Position numbers and translations under genes: made by a program
Shown here: one piece after another, positions 1 through 9,125 of the stretch
How positions within the stretch are numbered: the first letter of the stretch is position 1
Layout of the letters: each line of letters begins with the position of its first letter
Origin: Thiothrix fructosivorans
Lineage (GTDB): Bacteria > Pseudomonadota > Gammaproteobacteria > Thiotrichales > Thiotrichaceae
Reading direction: 5' to 3'
Length of the DNA stretch: 64,000 nt
Assembly (NCBI RefSeq): GCF_017349355.1
Contig: NZ_JAFMPM010000004.1
Location: forward strand, 1-64,000
Notes under the pieces: generated by a model
What the model saw: the letters and a program-made list of their open reading frames with translations, nothing else
Database searches by the model: none
Told to the model about the DNA's origin: nothing

Positions 1-2181
1 GAATACCTGTACCTGATTTTCTTCACGGGTCAGCAGGGTCGCTTCTTCCAGCCATGCAATAGCAGTGCGTACACGGGTATCATCCGTTGCAGAATCACGC
101 CCAAACACCCCGTCGTCTTCTTCTGCCAATATTTCCCCGGCAGTTGCTACTACCTCACCGCCCAATTGTTTTTTCCGGTCGAGTTTGCGTAAGGATTTCA
201 GGATGGATTGGATTTCATTGCGGGTCAGACGGGAACGGGCAGACATACCAAACTGGCGCTCCACGTCATCTAAAGTATACAGCAAGACGCACCGGGCTGC
301 TTGCTGGTCACGTCCAGCGCGACCCGCCTCTTGCAGGTAGTTTTCCAGTGAGCCGGGGATGTCGGCGTGGATGACCAAGCGTACATCCGACTTGTCTATC
401 CCCATGCCAAAGGCATTGGTAGCGGCAATGACCCGCAATTCTCCCCGGATAAAGCGTTCCTGCACCGTCTTTTTGTATTCCGGTGATAGGTTGGAATGGA
501 AATGGTCGGCAGCCATACCCTTGCTGCGCAGGAACTCGGCAACCTCCTCGGTACGGCGGCGTGTAGCACAATAAACAATTGCCCCACCCGACATATCAGA
601 CGGAAGGTACTCCTGCATGACTTGATAAATATGGGCAAACTTTGTTTCAGGGGAGGTGGGAACAACATCAAACGTTAGGTTGGTGCGGTTCGCCCCGCCA
701 TCAAACAATTGCAGGCTAATGCCGACCTTATCCCGGAAATAGGCAATGATGTCCGCCACCACATCCGGCTTGGCAGTAGCGGTCAGGCACAATACCGGTG
801 GTACAGCCCCGTCACCGGCCTTGTCTCGGATAAATCGTCCTACATAGCGGTAGTCAGGGCGGAAATCATGTCCCCACTTGGAAATACAGTGTGCTTCGTC
901 CAGTACCCACATCCCTATTTCCCGCTGTTCCAGTACCTTGCGTAAGGTCTTGCTGCGTAGTTGCTCTGGTGCAACCAGCAGGATACCCACATCCCCCAGC
1001 CGCACCCGGTCAAGTACATCGGCACGCTCCGGCATGGACAGCAGGCCATTGATGGCGGCACAGCTCGTAATACCCCGCGCTTCCAGCCCAGCCACCTGGT
1101 CTGCCATGAGTGCTACCAACGGGGAAATCACCAAGGTCAACGCACCCGTCTTGTCAAAGCGCGACAGGGCGGGCAACTGGTAACAGACAGACTTGCCGGT
1201 TCCGGTAGGCAGGATACCCAATACATGCTTGCCCCCCATCGCTGCCTCGACAATGGAACGTTGCAACGGCTTGCCATGCTGGTCAGCAGGTTCAGGGCGG
1301 AAATCCGGGATATGCTTGAACCAGCGGTTCAGCTCACGCTTCGCATCGTGCCGTTCCCTGCACCATTGGCAATCAGGGTCTGTGCAGGCGGTATCCCGCA
1401 GTTGCTTCACTATTGCAGCGGCTTGCGGGAACTGATGCCGTACCCACGGCGGCATAACCGAATTGCTCCCAGCGACTGACAGCCATGCCATTGCATAAGC
1501 CAATGCCCACCCTTGCGTATCGGCCTTATCCAGAAGGGCGCGGCTATAGGTCTGACAGGCATGGCCTTGCAATAATCCGCCAATAACTTCACGGGCTTCA
1601 ATATCATTAGGACGGGGTTGGCGGCGAATAGCACTAAAAAAGGCATCAAACCCCGCGCCTTGAACTCCTGCCGTCGTCAACCAGTGCCAAGCCAATAGCC
1701 TAGCAGGATCAGTTTTCCGTAATGCCATGAATGCCCGTCCCTGATCCTGAAAAACTTCCATAGTCAGCCGTGCGTCCAGTTCTGGGTCATTGAGTTGGGC
1801 ACGTTTGAGTTGCCCATCCTGGTAATGCTTGACCAGATGATGGTAAGGATTACGGGGGAAAGCCAACGGATTCAGGCACAAGGTATCAATGGCAGGGAAT
1901 TGGAGCAGGCGCAAATCAGGTTTGGCTGCTTGCAGATGGGGAATGTCGAAAGCAATCAGGTTATGCCCCAGTAGCAACGACAACCCGGAAGCAAAGCCAT
2001 CAAGGCGGGGCAGGGCGGCAAGTACCTCACCTTTCTGGTGGGTCAAAGCCAACCCGGAATCGCCACGCACGGCAGCAAACTGGTGGATACGCGCATCACG
2101 CCGCCCCACTTCCAGATCCAGGGACAGGCAGCGGGTAATAAAGCCGGTTGCTTTTGGCTGTTCACCTTCCCGGTCTGACAT
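1..2181 (-). CDS. RecQ-family DNA helicase with N-terminal DEDD exonuclease domain, partial
   Basis: The frame is open from the ATG at 2181 through the window edge (727 codons seen, C-terminus missing). Residues 1-150 look like a DnaQ-type 3'-5' exonuclease: D22 and E24 in SLDLEVG, then GHNLIAFD with D79. A Cys-rich patch (CTDPDCQWC) follows near residue 262. The RecQ ATPase core comes next: Walker A PTGTGKS near residue 328, DEAH at 428-431 followed by CISKWGHDFRPDY, TATA motif III, and an arginine-finger motif near QEAGRAGRD. RecQ enzymes unwind DNA 3'-5' in repair and fork restart. An exonuclease fused in front of RecQ is the layout of eukaryotic WRN. The protein is cytoplasmic. There is no operon partner on the visible side; the next gene upstream is a Fis-like gene 250 bp away. 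The helicase call is firm and the exonuclease call is good. Confidence 0.88.
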   Translation of the reverse strand, partial: MSDREGEQPKATGFITRCLSLDLEVGRRDARIHQFAAVRGDSGLALTHQKGEVLAALPRLDGFASGLSLLLGHNLIAFDIPHLQAAKPDLRLLQFPAIDTLCLNPLAFPRNPYHHLVKHYQDGQLKRAQLNDPELDARLTMEVFQDQGRAFMALRKTDPARLLAWHWLTTAGVQGAGFDAFFSAIRRQPRPNDIEAREVIGGLLQGHACQTYSRALLDKADTQGWALAYAMAWLSVAGSNSVMPPWVRHQFPQAAAIVKQLRDTACTDPDCQWCRERHDAKRELNRWFKHIPDFRPEPADQHGKPLQRSIVEAAMGGKHVLGILPTGTGKSVCYQLPALSRFDKTGALTLVISPLVALMADQVAGLEARGITSCAAINGLLSMPERADVLDRVRLGDVGILLVAPEQLRSKTLRKVLEQREIGMWVLDEAHCISKWGHDFRPDYRYVGRFIRDKAGDGAVPPVLCLTATAKPDVVADIIAYFRDKVGISLQLFDGGANRTNLTFDVVPTSPETKFAHIYQVMQEYLPSDMSGGAIVYCATRRRTEEVAEFLRSKGMAADHFHSNLSPEYKKTVQERFIRGELRVIAATNAFGMGIDKSDVRLVIHADIPGSLENYLQEAGRAGRDQQAARCVLLYTLDDVERQFGMSARSRLTRNEIQSILKSLRKLDRKKQLGGEVVATAGEILAEEDDGVFGRDSATDDTRVRTAIAWLEEATLLTREENQVQVF

Positions 2182-2427
2182 TTAGTCCCTTGTTAATATG
2201 GCAGATATTTACTCCATCATAGGCATTTTGGATATAGGAGGCAAATGTGAACGATAGACATAACCAGACCCCAGCCAATGTTACATACGGCGCAAGGTAC
2301 TAACTGGGTAAGCGTAACCTAGCCAACCAGCACTTCCCTGAGAACATTTCCGTATCGTTGAGGAACAAGCCACTTTTCTTAATGGTGGATGTCATGGGAG
2401 TCAACCTCATCATCTATGTTCGAGAAT

Positions 2428-2682
2428 TCACAGCAGGTTATGTCGCTTGAGTTTGGCAATCAAATCGAGCGGGTTTACCCCTAGGTAGGTAGAAGCACGA
2501 TTTACATTGTGTTTCGAGTACTCCATCATGAACTCCAACATAGGACGATCAACTTCATCCTGAAAGAAAATGTAAAAATTGTGTGGTTCCATACCCTCAA
2601 GCTGGTCCAGATAATTTTGCGTCATTTTAGTGATGGCTAGATCCAGTTCCTCGCGGACATCATCTGAAATCATTGTCTTCAT
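2428..2682 (-). CDS. Fis-like nucleoid-associated DNA-binding protein
   Basis: This is an 84-residue protein, slightly shorter than E. coli Fis (98 aa). The central helix region (DEVDRPMLEFMMEYSKHNVN) aligns well with the Fis core EVEQPLLDMVMQY. The C-terminal helix-turn-helix (RASTYLGVNPLDLIAKLKRH) fits the Fis pattern, but the recognition helix reads NPLDLIAKL where Fis and NtrC-type proteins have NRGTLRKKL, so basic contact residues are lost. The N-terminal beta-hairpin of classic Fis is not obvious. Classic fis sits in an operon with dusB; this copy stands alone, so it is probably an accessory paralogue. It may bend DNA or regulate nearby genes, with altered specificity. The family call is good; the role is inference. 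Confidence 0.75.
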   Translation of the reverse strand: MKTMISDDVREELDLAITKMTQNYLDQLEGMEPHNFYIFFQDEVDRPMLEFMMEYSKHNVNRASTYLGVNPLDLIAKLKRHNLL

Positions 2683-3338
2683 TTGGCTATTACCTGTTCA
2701 ATAAAGATGGGGGACGGGATTCCTTGTGAAAACCCGTGTAAACGCTAAGGTTGCCTAATCAGGCCAGACTTGAGGTTCAATACTGCCAGCGTTGTTGTCG
2801 TAGGCACATGCCGCATCATTGGCTGATCTAGCGGACACCTAAACTTGTGAGAAATTTTGCTTCAAAGTCCAGCGAGCTGAGATAGCCTAGAGTAACCTGA
2901 GTTCGGGATAAGCTCACTGCTAATTCAAATCACCACTGGTTTTTGTCTTGATAGGAATACGCTACCAAGCCCGCAATAATGTTAATCATCATAGTTAACC
3001 CAAGTTGTCCCCCTCAGCAGAGCAAGCTTATGCTGGACGCCAGCACAAACATCGCCACTTTACGTTCAAGTCCCCAAAAAGTAACGGCATGGATATGTTT
3101 TGGCAACAGACGTTCAATCAGGCTTCCTGCTGTTTCCACCACTTTGAGCTGGGTTTTCAACCAATACGTTTGCCAAGGTGGGTGTCTATGAGGTGCTATC
3201 TCCTTCTTTGCAGTGTTCTTCAACTACAAATTGGGGGATCTCTCTTGGACTTCCATCATGGGTAGCAACTTGGGTTATAGCAAGTCGCCAACAAGGCTGG
3301 TTCCTACGAAGATCGGGAATCTATTTCATGTATGTTCC
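2683..3338. other. Intergenic stretch holding only an IS remnant
   Basis: These 656 bp contain no convincing intact gene. The only recognisable coding signal is a transposase C-terminal fragment on the minus strand (3014-3190), listed separately. The rest has no clear ORF, RNA gene or strong hairpin that I can see. Confidence 0.5.
3014..3190 (-). pseudogene. Transposase C-terminal remnant, probably IS982 family
   Basis: The minus-strand translation reads VVETAGSLIERLLPKHIHAV followed by TFWGLERKVAMFVLASSI. This fits the C-terminal end of IS982-type DDE transposases: the catalytic Glu region (R/K-x-x-E-T), a conserved HAVT block, then a hydrophobic tail. No N-terminal half and no terminal repeats were found, so this is a dead fragment. 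Family assignment is from memory of the motif pattern and could be wrong at the family level. Confidence 0.45.
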
Positions 3339-4817
3339 TTAGCGAGTGGTGCTTTTGAAGCTACTAGCAACCCCACCAATGGTTAATGTACTACTCACTG
3401 CCGTCAATGCCTTGCTGGAGGAGGTGTGGCGTACTTTCAGGGTGCTGCCATTGCTAATAGTGCCAGCAGTACTAGTATAGATGCCACCATTGACGCTATA
3501 GGCCGCTCCTGTACCCGTTACACTGATACTGGCAGGGGTATTGATCCCGCTGACCGTGATGGGATTGGATTCCACTATTGTTGAGGGTGTAACACCCGTC
3601 TGTGCGGTGAAGCTAAAGCTGTCTGGTTTGGTGTCCTTCGCCAGGGTGGTACTTTTGAAACTGCCGGAAATCCCACCTACCATCAGAGTGGTGGTCACAC
3701 TGGTGGAGAAGCTGGCGGAGGAGGTATGCCGCACCTGCACTTTATCACCATTGCTGACCGTTCCCGCTGCGGCGGTGTAAGCCCCGCCGTTGATGCGGTA
3801 CTCACCACTGGTAACGCTGATGCCCGCTGGCGCGTTGATGCCACTGACCGTGACCACGCCGGATTCAACGGAGGAGGATACTGGAACAACTGCCTGTGCG
3901 GTGAAGCTAAAGCTGTTGGGTTTAGTATCCTTCGCTAGGGTAGTACTTTTGAAACTGCCGGAAATCCCGCCCATCGTCAGAGTGGTGGTCACACTGGTGG
4001 AGAAGCTGGCGGAGGAGGTATGCCGCACCTGTACTTTATCACCATTGCTGACCGTTCCCGCTGCGGCGGTGTAAGCCCCGCTGTTGATACGGTACTCACC
4101 GCTGGCAACGCTGATGCTGGCTGGGGCGTTGATGCCACTGACTGCGACAGTGTTGGACTCAACCGGAGTGGTCAGCGGAACCCCCGTTTTGGCCGTGAAA
4201 CTGAACGCATTTGGCGTGGTATCAGTAGTACCGGTCTTGCTGCTGAAGGTGTCGGAAACCCCGCCAATGGTCAGGGTAGTGTTGACCGTAGTCTGCGACT
4301 GGCTGGAGGAGGTGTGGTGCACCTGTACGGTATCACCGTTGCTGATAGTTCCAACCGCTGAGGTGTAAGCCCCGCCATTGACGCTGTATTCCCCGCCTGT
4401 CACCGCGATCGGCGCAGCACTGTTGATGCCACTGATGGTGACGGCGTTGGATTCAATCAGGGCAGCAAGGTTCACGCCGGTCTTATCAACGAAGATGAAC
4501 GGGGCAGGCGTAGTGTCATTGGTGTCGGCCAATGTGGTACTACTGAATACGTCGGAAATACCCCCGACTGTCAGGACTGTGTTGGTTACAGTGGCATAGT
4601 TGGCAGAGGAGGTATGGCGCACCTGTACGGTGTCACTGTTGCTGATAGTCCCTGTAGCCGAGGTATATGCGCCGCCGTTGATGCTGTATTCCCCGCCTGT
4701 CACCGTGATCGGTGCCGCAGCGTCAATGCCGCTGATGGTGATGGCATTGGATGTCAGCAGGGTTGAACGGTTCACACCAGTCTGGTCAGTGAACACAAAC
4801 GGATCAGGGGTGGTATC
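3339..4817 (-). repeat. Five tandem about 294-bp coding repeats in the GH5 gene
   Basis: The repeats encode residues 530-629, 630-727, 728-825, 826-923 and 924-1021, each beginning DT(T/K)P. Repeats 3 and 4 are almost identical at the DNA level: long stretches around 3700-3780 and 3990-4080 match base for base. This points to a recent duplication or gene conversion. Units 1, 2 and 5 have diverged. Such arrays expand and contract by recombination. Confidence 0.9.
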
Positions 4818-6404
4818 GGGTGTATTGCCGCCAGTGCCATTGACGCTGGGTAGTGCTGCCTTGAGCGGTTCGGTGGTTTTGGTGTGTTCATTGGGGTAGC
4901 TATTCCAGCTACGGTAAACACCGAAGTTTGCTTCGTTATAGTGGAACAACTGACGGCTAATGCCGAAGTAGTCAAACGCGGCGTTGGAGTGTTGCAGCCA
5001 TGTCACCCCATTGACTCCCGCCAATTCATATTTCTCGAACGTGATGCCGTATTCGCCGATGTTGAACGGCACGGTGAAACTGTCGGTGGCAGCCTGGTAG
5101 AAGTTGCTTAAACCCTCCCCAGTGCGCAGTTGCTGTTTGAACTGCTCCAAGGTACCGGTATACGGAGTGTTGTTGGTGTGGGAACCTGCCCAACTCCATG
5201 GTTCATACCAGTGGACATCATACAGGATGTTGTTATCCGCCAGTTTGTACATGCCCGTGTCACTGGGGTGGAAAGACACTTCCACATCAATCAGGTGGTT
5301 AGGGTCTACAGCCCGGATATTGTTGATTACAGTTTGGGCATAGGTGAACCAGTTATTGACGTGGGGTTCATTGATCAGGTCATAGGCTGCAATGGTGGTC
5401 TCGTTACGGTAACGTTGGGCAATGGCAACCCACAGATTTTCTAGGCGTTTCTTGAGGGTGGCATTGCTACCAAAGCCTGTATCGGTGGTGCTCTGGTAGC
5501 CACCGGGTGGTACGTGCATATCCAGGATCAGGCGCAGGCCGTTTTGTTTGGCCCACAGGATGTGACGGTCTACCACCGCCCAGCCTTCTTCCTTGTACAC
5601 ACCCGGCGCGGTGCTGTCCTCAAACAGGCTGTAAGCCAGGTTCAGGCGTACCGAATTGAAGCCAAGATCACGGATTTCCTTGTAGGATGCTGCGTCAGCA
5701 TTTTTGTAGCGGAAAGCGTCAATCGCTGGCGGGTCATCTGCCATGTCGTACTGGTAGACATTGATGCCCTTCATGATGAACGATGTCTTCTGTGATCCCA
5801 TCACCAGACGGTTGCCGTCGGCATGGATAAGGGTAGAACTATCCAAGGTAGCGGGTGGTTGGTAGCCGATTTCTGCGGTGGTTAATGGCGTAACAAAGGC
5901 TTCATCCACATGAAACGGTTTATTGATAGCACCAATGATACAGACCTTCAGGCTATCGGTTGGGGTGACGCTAGCTTTCCATACCCCAAACAGGCGTGTC
6001 CATTTGTCAGGGTAAGCACCACCGTCATAGCTGGACTGGTCACCATCCAGCCAAACAGGGTCTGCCCCGTTTTTGATTAAACCCAGCTTATGGTTGGCGG
6101 ATATGTCGTTACTGTTGGCCAAGCGAATGCGTGCACCGAACTCGTACATAGTGCCATTCTGGAGTTTGCTGGTATCTAGGGTGTACAGTGCGCCATAGGG
6201 ACACCAGTTATAGGCAGAATTGACGTTCATGCCAGCCTGACCGACATAAGCCGCCGCTGCGTCAAGGGCGAGGATGGATTTGGTGCTTGACCACGACAGC
6301 ACACCGCTTTCAAAACCGCCGTCTGTCATCAGATTGCCTGCTGTGGCGGCTTGTATAGCCATAGCCAACGGCAAGGCATAAAAAGACGCCTTGTACTTCC
6401 CCAT
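3339..6404 (-). CDS. Secreted glycoside hydrolase family 5 (cellulase-like) with five C-terminal repeats
   Basis: This 1021-residue protein starts with a signal peptide ending near ATAG (residue 23). Residues 24-175 form a carbohydrate-binding-like beta domain (DGGFESGVLSW...HVDEAF). Residues 190-520 are a GH5 (beta/alpha)8 barrel. The acid/base is E346 in YDLINEPHV and the nucleophile is E451 in FNIGEYG, with conserved RLNL (R253) and HWYEPW (H398). GH5 enzymes cleave beta-1,4-glucans, mannans and related polymers by a retaining mechanism; the substrate cannot be read from sequence. Residues 530-1021 are five tandem repeats of 98-100 residues, each with an EYSINGGAYTS-like core and VRHTSS. 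They are probably Ig-like spacers or surface-adhesion modules. A dead TetR gene lies divergently upstream. The ATG at 6404 is followed directly by a good signal peptide. Confidence 0.9.
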   Translation of the reverse strand: MGKYKASFYALPLAMAIQAATAGNLMTDGGFESGVLSWSSTKSILALDAAAAYVGQAGMNVNSAYNWCPYGALYTLDTSKLQNGTMYEFGARIRLANSNDISANHKLGLIKNGADPVWLDGDQSSYDGGAYPDKWTRLFGVWKASVTPTDSLKVCIIGAINKPFHVDEAFVTPLTTAEIGYQPPATLDSSTLIHADGNRLVMGSQKTSFIMKGINVYQYDMADDPPAIDAFRYKNADAASYKEIRDLGFNSVRLNLAYSLFEDSTAPGVYKEEGWAVVDRHILWAKQNGLRLILDMHVPPGGYQSTTDTGFGSNATLKKRLENLWVAIAQRYRNETTIAAYDLINEPHVNNWFTYAQTVINNIRAVDPNHLIDVEVSFHPSDTGMYKLADNNILYDVHWYEPWSWAGSHTNNTPYTGTLEQFKQQLRTGEGLSNFYQAATDSFTVPFNIGEYGITFEKYELAGVNGVTWLQHSNAAFDYFGISRQLFHYNEANFGVYRSWNSYPNEHTKTTEPLKAALPSVNGTGGNTPDTTPDPFVFTDQTGVNRSTLLTSNAITISGIDAAAPITVTGGEYSINGGAYTSATGTISNSDTVQVRHTSSANYATVTNTVLTVGGISDVFSSTTLADTNDTTPAPFIFVDKTGVNLAALIESNAVTISGINSAAPIAVTGGEYSVNGGAYTSAVGTISNGDTVQVHHTSSSQSQTTVNTTLTIGGVSDTFSSKTGTTDTTPNAFSFTAKTGVPLTTPVESNTVAVSGINAPASISVASGEYRINSGAYTAAAGTVSNGDKVQVRHTSSASFSTSVTTTLTMGGISGSFKSTTLAKDTKPNSFSFTAQAVVPVSSSVESGVVTVSGINAPAGISVTSGEYRINGGAYTAAAGTVSNGDKVQVRHTSSASFSTSVTTTLMVGGISGSFKSTTLAKDTKPDSFSFTAQTGVTPSTIVESNPITVSGINTPASISVTGTGAAYSVNGGIYTSTAGTISNGSTLKVRHTSSSKALTAVSSTLTIGGVASSFKSTTR

Positions 6405-6546
6405 GATATGTCCTCGCCTTTATTCCATTCGTGTAGAATCGTAACCTAATTGTTATTACCAGCTTGTTGTTATCAGTAAAAACAATATTAACGATGTTCA
6501 CATTTATCATGCTGGGTAACCCTGAGATTTGTCAATTTTTGAGCAT

Positions 6547-7226
6547 ATGCCAGAGAAAAGAACCTCTTACCAACATTCTGACCTGCCTGAAGCCTTGATC
6601 AGGGAAACGGAAACCATGTTTGAGGTAGGCCAGTTGGACAAAATCACGTTGCAGGAACTGGGTAAACGGCTGGGAGTGGCGTCCTCAGTCCCATAGGCAC
6701 TTTGCCAGTAGATACAAGGAGCCTGTCAAGCTCACTTCCCCTCATGTGATGGTAGCTAACCACCACAGGGAACAATATACAAAGAGCCTGCTGTTTTGTG
6801 CGCTGATACCTGTGCGTGTGTGGGGGGCCGTGATCTGCTCCATGCCGTGCGTATCTAGGCAGAGCTACCACCACAAGAACGTTTGCGGCTGATGGTGATG
6901 ACTTATTTCAGCTTTGCGTTGGAAAACCCAGGTCGTTACCGGCTGTTGTGTCGTGAACCGCTGCTCGGCGAAAACCCAACCCCTGAACTGGCGGAGTCTC
7001 GTGCCGATCGTTTGAAGAACTGCTGATGCTAAAGGAATGCCAGGATGCGGGTGTCATTGGACAAGGGGATAGGGAACGGTAAGCCATTTTCGTTTAGTTA
7101 ACCATGCACGGCATGAGCAGCTTGTTGGTTAATAAGCACCTGCAATTGGCGGAAGAGGAAAACCATTTTCTCGTGTTCCTGTGTGAATCCATCATACGTG
7201 GCCTGACTGCTTCAGCACAGCAATGA
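6547..7226 (+). pseudogene. Decayed TetR-family transcriptional regulator
   Basis: The ATG at 6547 opens a TetR N-terminus (YQHSDLPEALI, then LDKITLQELGKRLGVAS) that stops after about 50 codons, just before the expected recognition helix. Further TetR-like pieces follow in other frames. At 6868-7026 there is ERLRLMVMTYFSFALENPGR and LCREPLLGENPTPELAE. At about 7027-7226 there is MLKECQDAGVIGQGDRER, then, after a stop, MHGMSSLLVNKHLQLAEEE. The order matches one ordinary TetR protein broken by several frameshifts or stops. It lies divergent from the GH5 gene and may once have controlled it (inference). Confidence 0.75.
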
Positions 7227-7362
7227 TGGCCTCTTTGGCATGGACTTTTCTGTTACCTGTTGCTACGTATCGCCAAATGATTAATCTTCACTTCAGCCAG
7301 CGTCCTTATAATGGCTATTCCTTTAGCACAATGCCATTCACCAACCATTCTAAGGTCTGCTG

Positions 7363-7839
7363 ATGCCTGTTCAATACAAATTTAGCCTGCCCTTTACATT
7401 GGCCACCCTGTTGAATCTGAATCTGGTGCTGGTCTCGGTGGGGGCTGGGGTTCCCTTGAATGCAGCGCTGGCTGCCGATGGCGACGGTACTTATCAGGTC
7501 AGACAGGGGGAAACCTTGTTTGAGGTGATGCGCAAGATGGGTGTCCCGGTTAACGACATCATCAGCCTGAACCAGTTGCCTGCTCCCTATCATCTGCGAG
7601 CTGGTCAAGTTCTGACCCTCACGGGAACATTGCCTGCGGTAACGCCTGAAACCTACCAGCCGGATAGTTCCGGGTTTTATGTGGTGAAGGCAGGGGATAC
7701 TGTGTACGAAGTGGCTCGGAAAACCGGCATCCCGGTTGGGAAGCTTATCGGCCTGAACCAGTTGCCTGTGCCGTACCACATCGAAGCCGGGCAGGCATTA
7801 AAGCTGGGTGAGCCGCAGCAGGGCATCATCATTATTTAA
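7363..7839 (+). CDS. Secreted protein with two LysM domains
   Basis: This 158-residue protein has an N-terminal hydrophobic signal segment ending near ALAADG (about residue 40). Two LysM modules follow: residues 44-87 (YQVRQGETLFEVMRKMGVPV, then LNQLPAPYHLRAGQVL) and 105-150 (FYVVKAGDTVYEVARKTGIP, then LNQLPVPYHIEAGQAL). LysM binds N-acetylglucosamine in peptidoglycan or chitin. No catalytic domain is present, so a periplasmic cell-wall binding or scaffold role is likely. A small coiled-coil ORF follows after 21 bp and an RlpA gene converges on it, so the neighbourhood concerns the cell envelope. Confidence 0.85.
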   Translation: MPVQYKFSLPFTLATLLNLNLVLVSVGAGVPLNAALAADGDGTYQVRQGETLFEVMRKMGVPVNDIISLNQLPAPYHLRAGQVLTLTGTLPAVTPETYQPDSSGFYVVKAGDTVYEVARKTGIPVGKLIGLNQLPVPYHIEAGQALKLGEPQQGIIII

Positions 7840-7860
7840 ACGGGTATCACAGGAGACACC

Positions 7861-8043
7861 ATGACGTCTGAAGCGTCCAGACACTTTGATCTGCTCAAGG
7901 AACTGCTGGAGGTACAGCAGAAGCTTGCGGCAGCCAATCGGGAACATGCTTTCCTACTGGATCGGGTTGCCACACTGGAAAATGCGCTGTGCACGCCCAA
8001 GTTCAACCCAGTACCTCTACTTGCACATCGGCAGTGCCGTTGA
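7861..8043 (+). CDS. Small coiled-coil protein, hypothetical
   Basis: This 60-residue ORF follows the LysM gene by 21 bp with a good ribosome site (AGGAGA) before its ATG. Residues 5-45 are helical with heptad-like leucines (LLKELLEVQQKLAAANREHA), suggesting a short coiled coil. The last 13 codons overlap the 3' end of the convergent rlpA gene and have poor composition, so the original stop may have been lost. I do not recognise a family. The RBS and spacing support translation; function is unknown. Confidence 0.45.
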   Translation: MTSEASRHFDLLKELLEVQQKLAAANREHAFLLDRVATLENALCTPKFNPVPLLAHRQCR

Positions 8044-8560
8044 GGATCAAACCTAGTTGCTCCGCAGCGGTCAGGGAAACATCCACGATACGGCCCGGTT
8101 TGGAAGGGCCACGGTCATTGATACGAACCCTCACAGAACGACCATTTTGCAGGTTGGTAACACGAATGAGTGTACCAAATGGCAAATCACGGTGTGCGGC
8201 AGTCATGGCGTATACATCATAGGTTTCACCACTGGCGGTTGGGCGGCCATTGTATTGGTTCCCGTAATAGGAAGCCTGGCCAATATCCAGTGGGTGGCTA
8301 GCCTGTGGGGGTGTCGGGGCGGCATCATGAGGTTGGGATTCAGGCGCATACTGCGGTTGGTAAGCCGGTTCCTGAATGCTGTAATCCTGATAAGCGGGTT
8401 GTGGCTGATGACCGTAGGGCTGTTCCGCCTGATACTGACGGACGGTATCAATCCAGTAACCACGATAATCGGCAGAAGCGGTGCTGCCAAACAGTTGGAA
8501 AAAGACGAAAGCCACACCGAAAACGTTTGCCAAGAACTTGGTTTTGTTATGCTTTTTCAT
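8003..8560 (-). CDS. rlpA: RlpA-like septal ring lytic transglycosylase family protein
   Basis: This 185-residue protein has an N-terminal signal peptide (cleavage near TASA-DY, residue 30) with no lipobox Cys, so it is secreted rather than lipid-anchored. Residues 31-90 are a Gln/Pro/Tyr-rich linker. Residues 90-185 form the double-psi beta-barrel of RlpA: GQASYYGNQYNGRPTASGE, FGTLIRVTNLQNGRSVRVRI, NDRGP, and RIVDVS near the end. The catalytic Asp of RlpA barrels is probably the D in NDRGP. The SPOR domain of E. coli RlpA is missing. RlpA cleaves glycan strands lacking stem peptides at division sites. It converges with the LysM gene pair and overlaps its last ORF by 41 bp. Confidence 0.85.
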   Translation of the reverse strand: MKKHNKTKFLANVFGVAFVFFQLFGSTASADYRGYWIDTVRQYQAEQPYGHQPQPAYQDYSIQEPAYQPQYAPESQPHDAAPTPPQASHPLDIGQASYYGNQYNGRPTASGETYDVYAMTAAHRDLPFGTLIRVTNLQNGRSVRVRINDRGPSKPGRIVDVSLTAAEQLGLILNGTADVQVEVLG

Positions 8561-9125
8561 GGCATCGATCTCTTCGTTGGTTGTTATTGCTTGATTGGTT
8601 TATATTTTCATAGATTGAATTAATAAGAACGTCTAGCGAAGATAAGCGTGAAAGCAGAGGCGATAACCGCAACCAGCGGTCATTCTTTCGGGATAATCGG
8701 TAGTAAAGTGGTCGCTAGGGCGGGCTTCGCCCCAGCGTACCTCCAGACAGCAACTAATGGGAAAGTGGAAAAAAACGCTGCTGCCTGTTTCCCTCGCAAC
8801 ACAAAGCCTAAATGGAAGTCATTAGGCTGGCTTCCTGACCTGTTTTTTTATTCATCACTTTGGTTGAAAGCTGAATGTAGGCTGAATTTGTGGTTTTGTC
8901 ATCCCCATTTACGCTACTGGTGAAAAGTTCTTCATTTTCGGTTTTTTTGTGTTTGCCACAAAAAAAACCGGCGTTTTGGGTCAGGAGAACCAAGCGTGGT
9001 GCGTCCAACTCGCCTTTGCACTAGTGCTTGTGTTTGGTGAATACTGTTGGTTTTTTTAGCTTATCGGTTGGCTAATATTCAGCATTTCATTGTTTATACG
9101 TGAATTTAAACTGAATAGCATCCCA
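8561..9125. other. Intergenic stretch with one strong inverted repeat
   Basis: These 565 bp contain no ORF with a recognisable product. The single clear structure is an inverted repeat at 8939-8970. AT-rich sequence at 9030-9120 could carry promoters, but none is clear enough to call. Confidence 0.4.
8939..8970. terminator. Long A/T inverted repeat, possible bidirectional terminator
   Basis: CGGTTTTTTTGTG and CACAAAAAAAACCG form a nearly perfect 13-bp stem (one extra A on one side) around a 5-base loop. It lies between the divergent rlpA promoter region and the convergent end of the 9126-9542 gene. The A and T tracts inside the stem would give U-rich RNA on either strand. Termination is inferred; it may instead be an old IS end. 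Confidence 0.4.

Noticed and set aside
3541-4899. Several plus-strand frames rich in Val and Leu that repeat each other
   Set aside because: They are antisense images of the GH5 C-terminal repeats.
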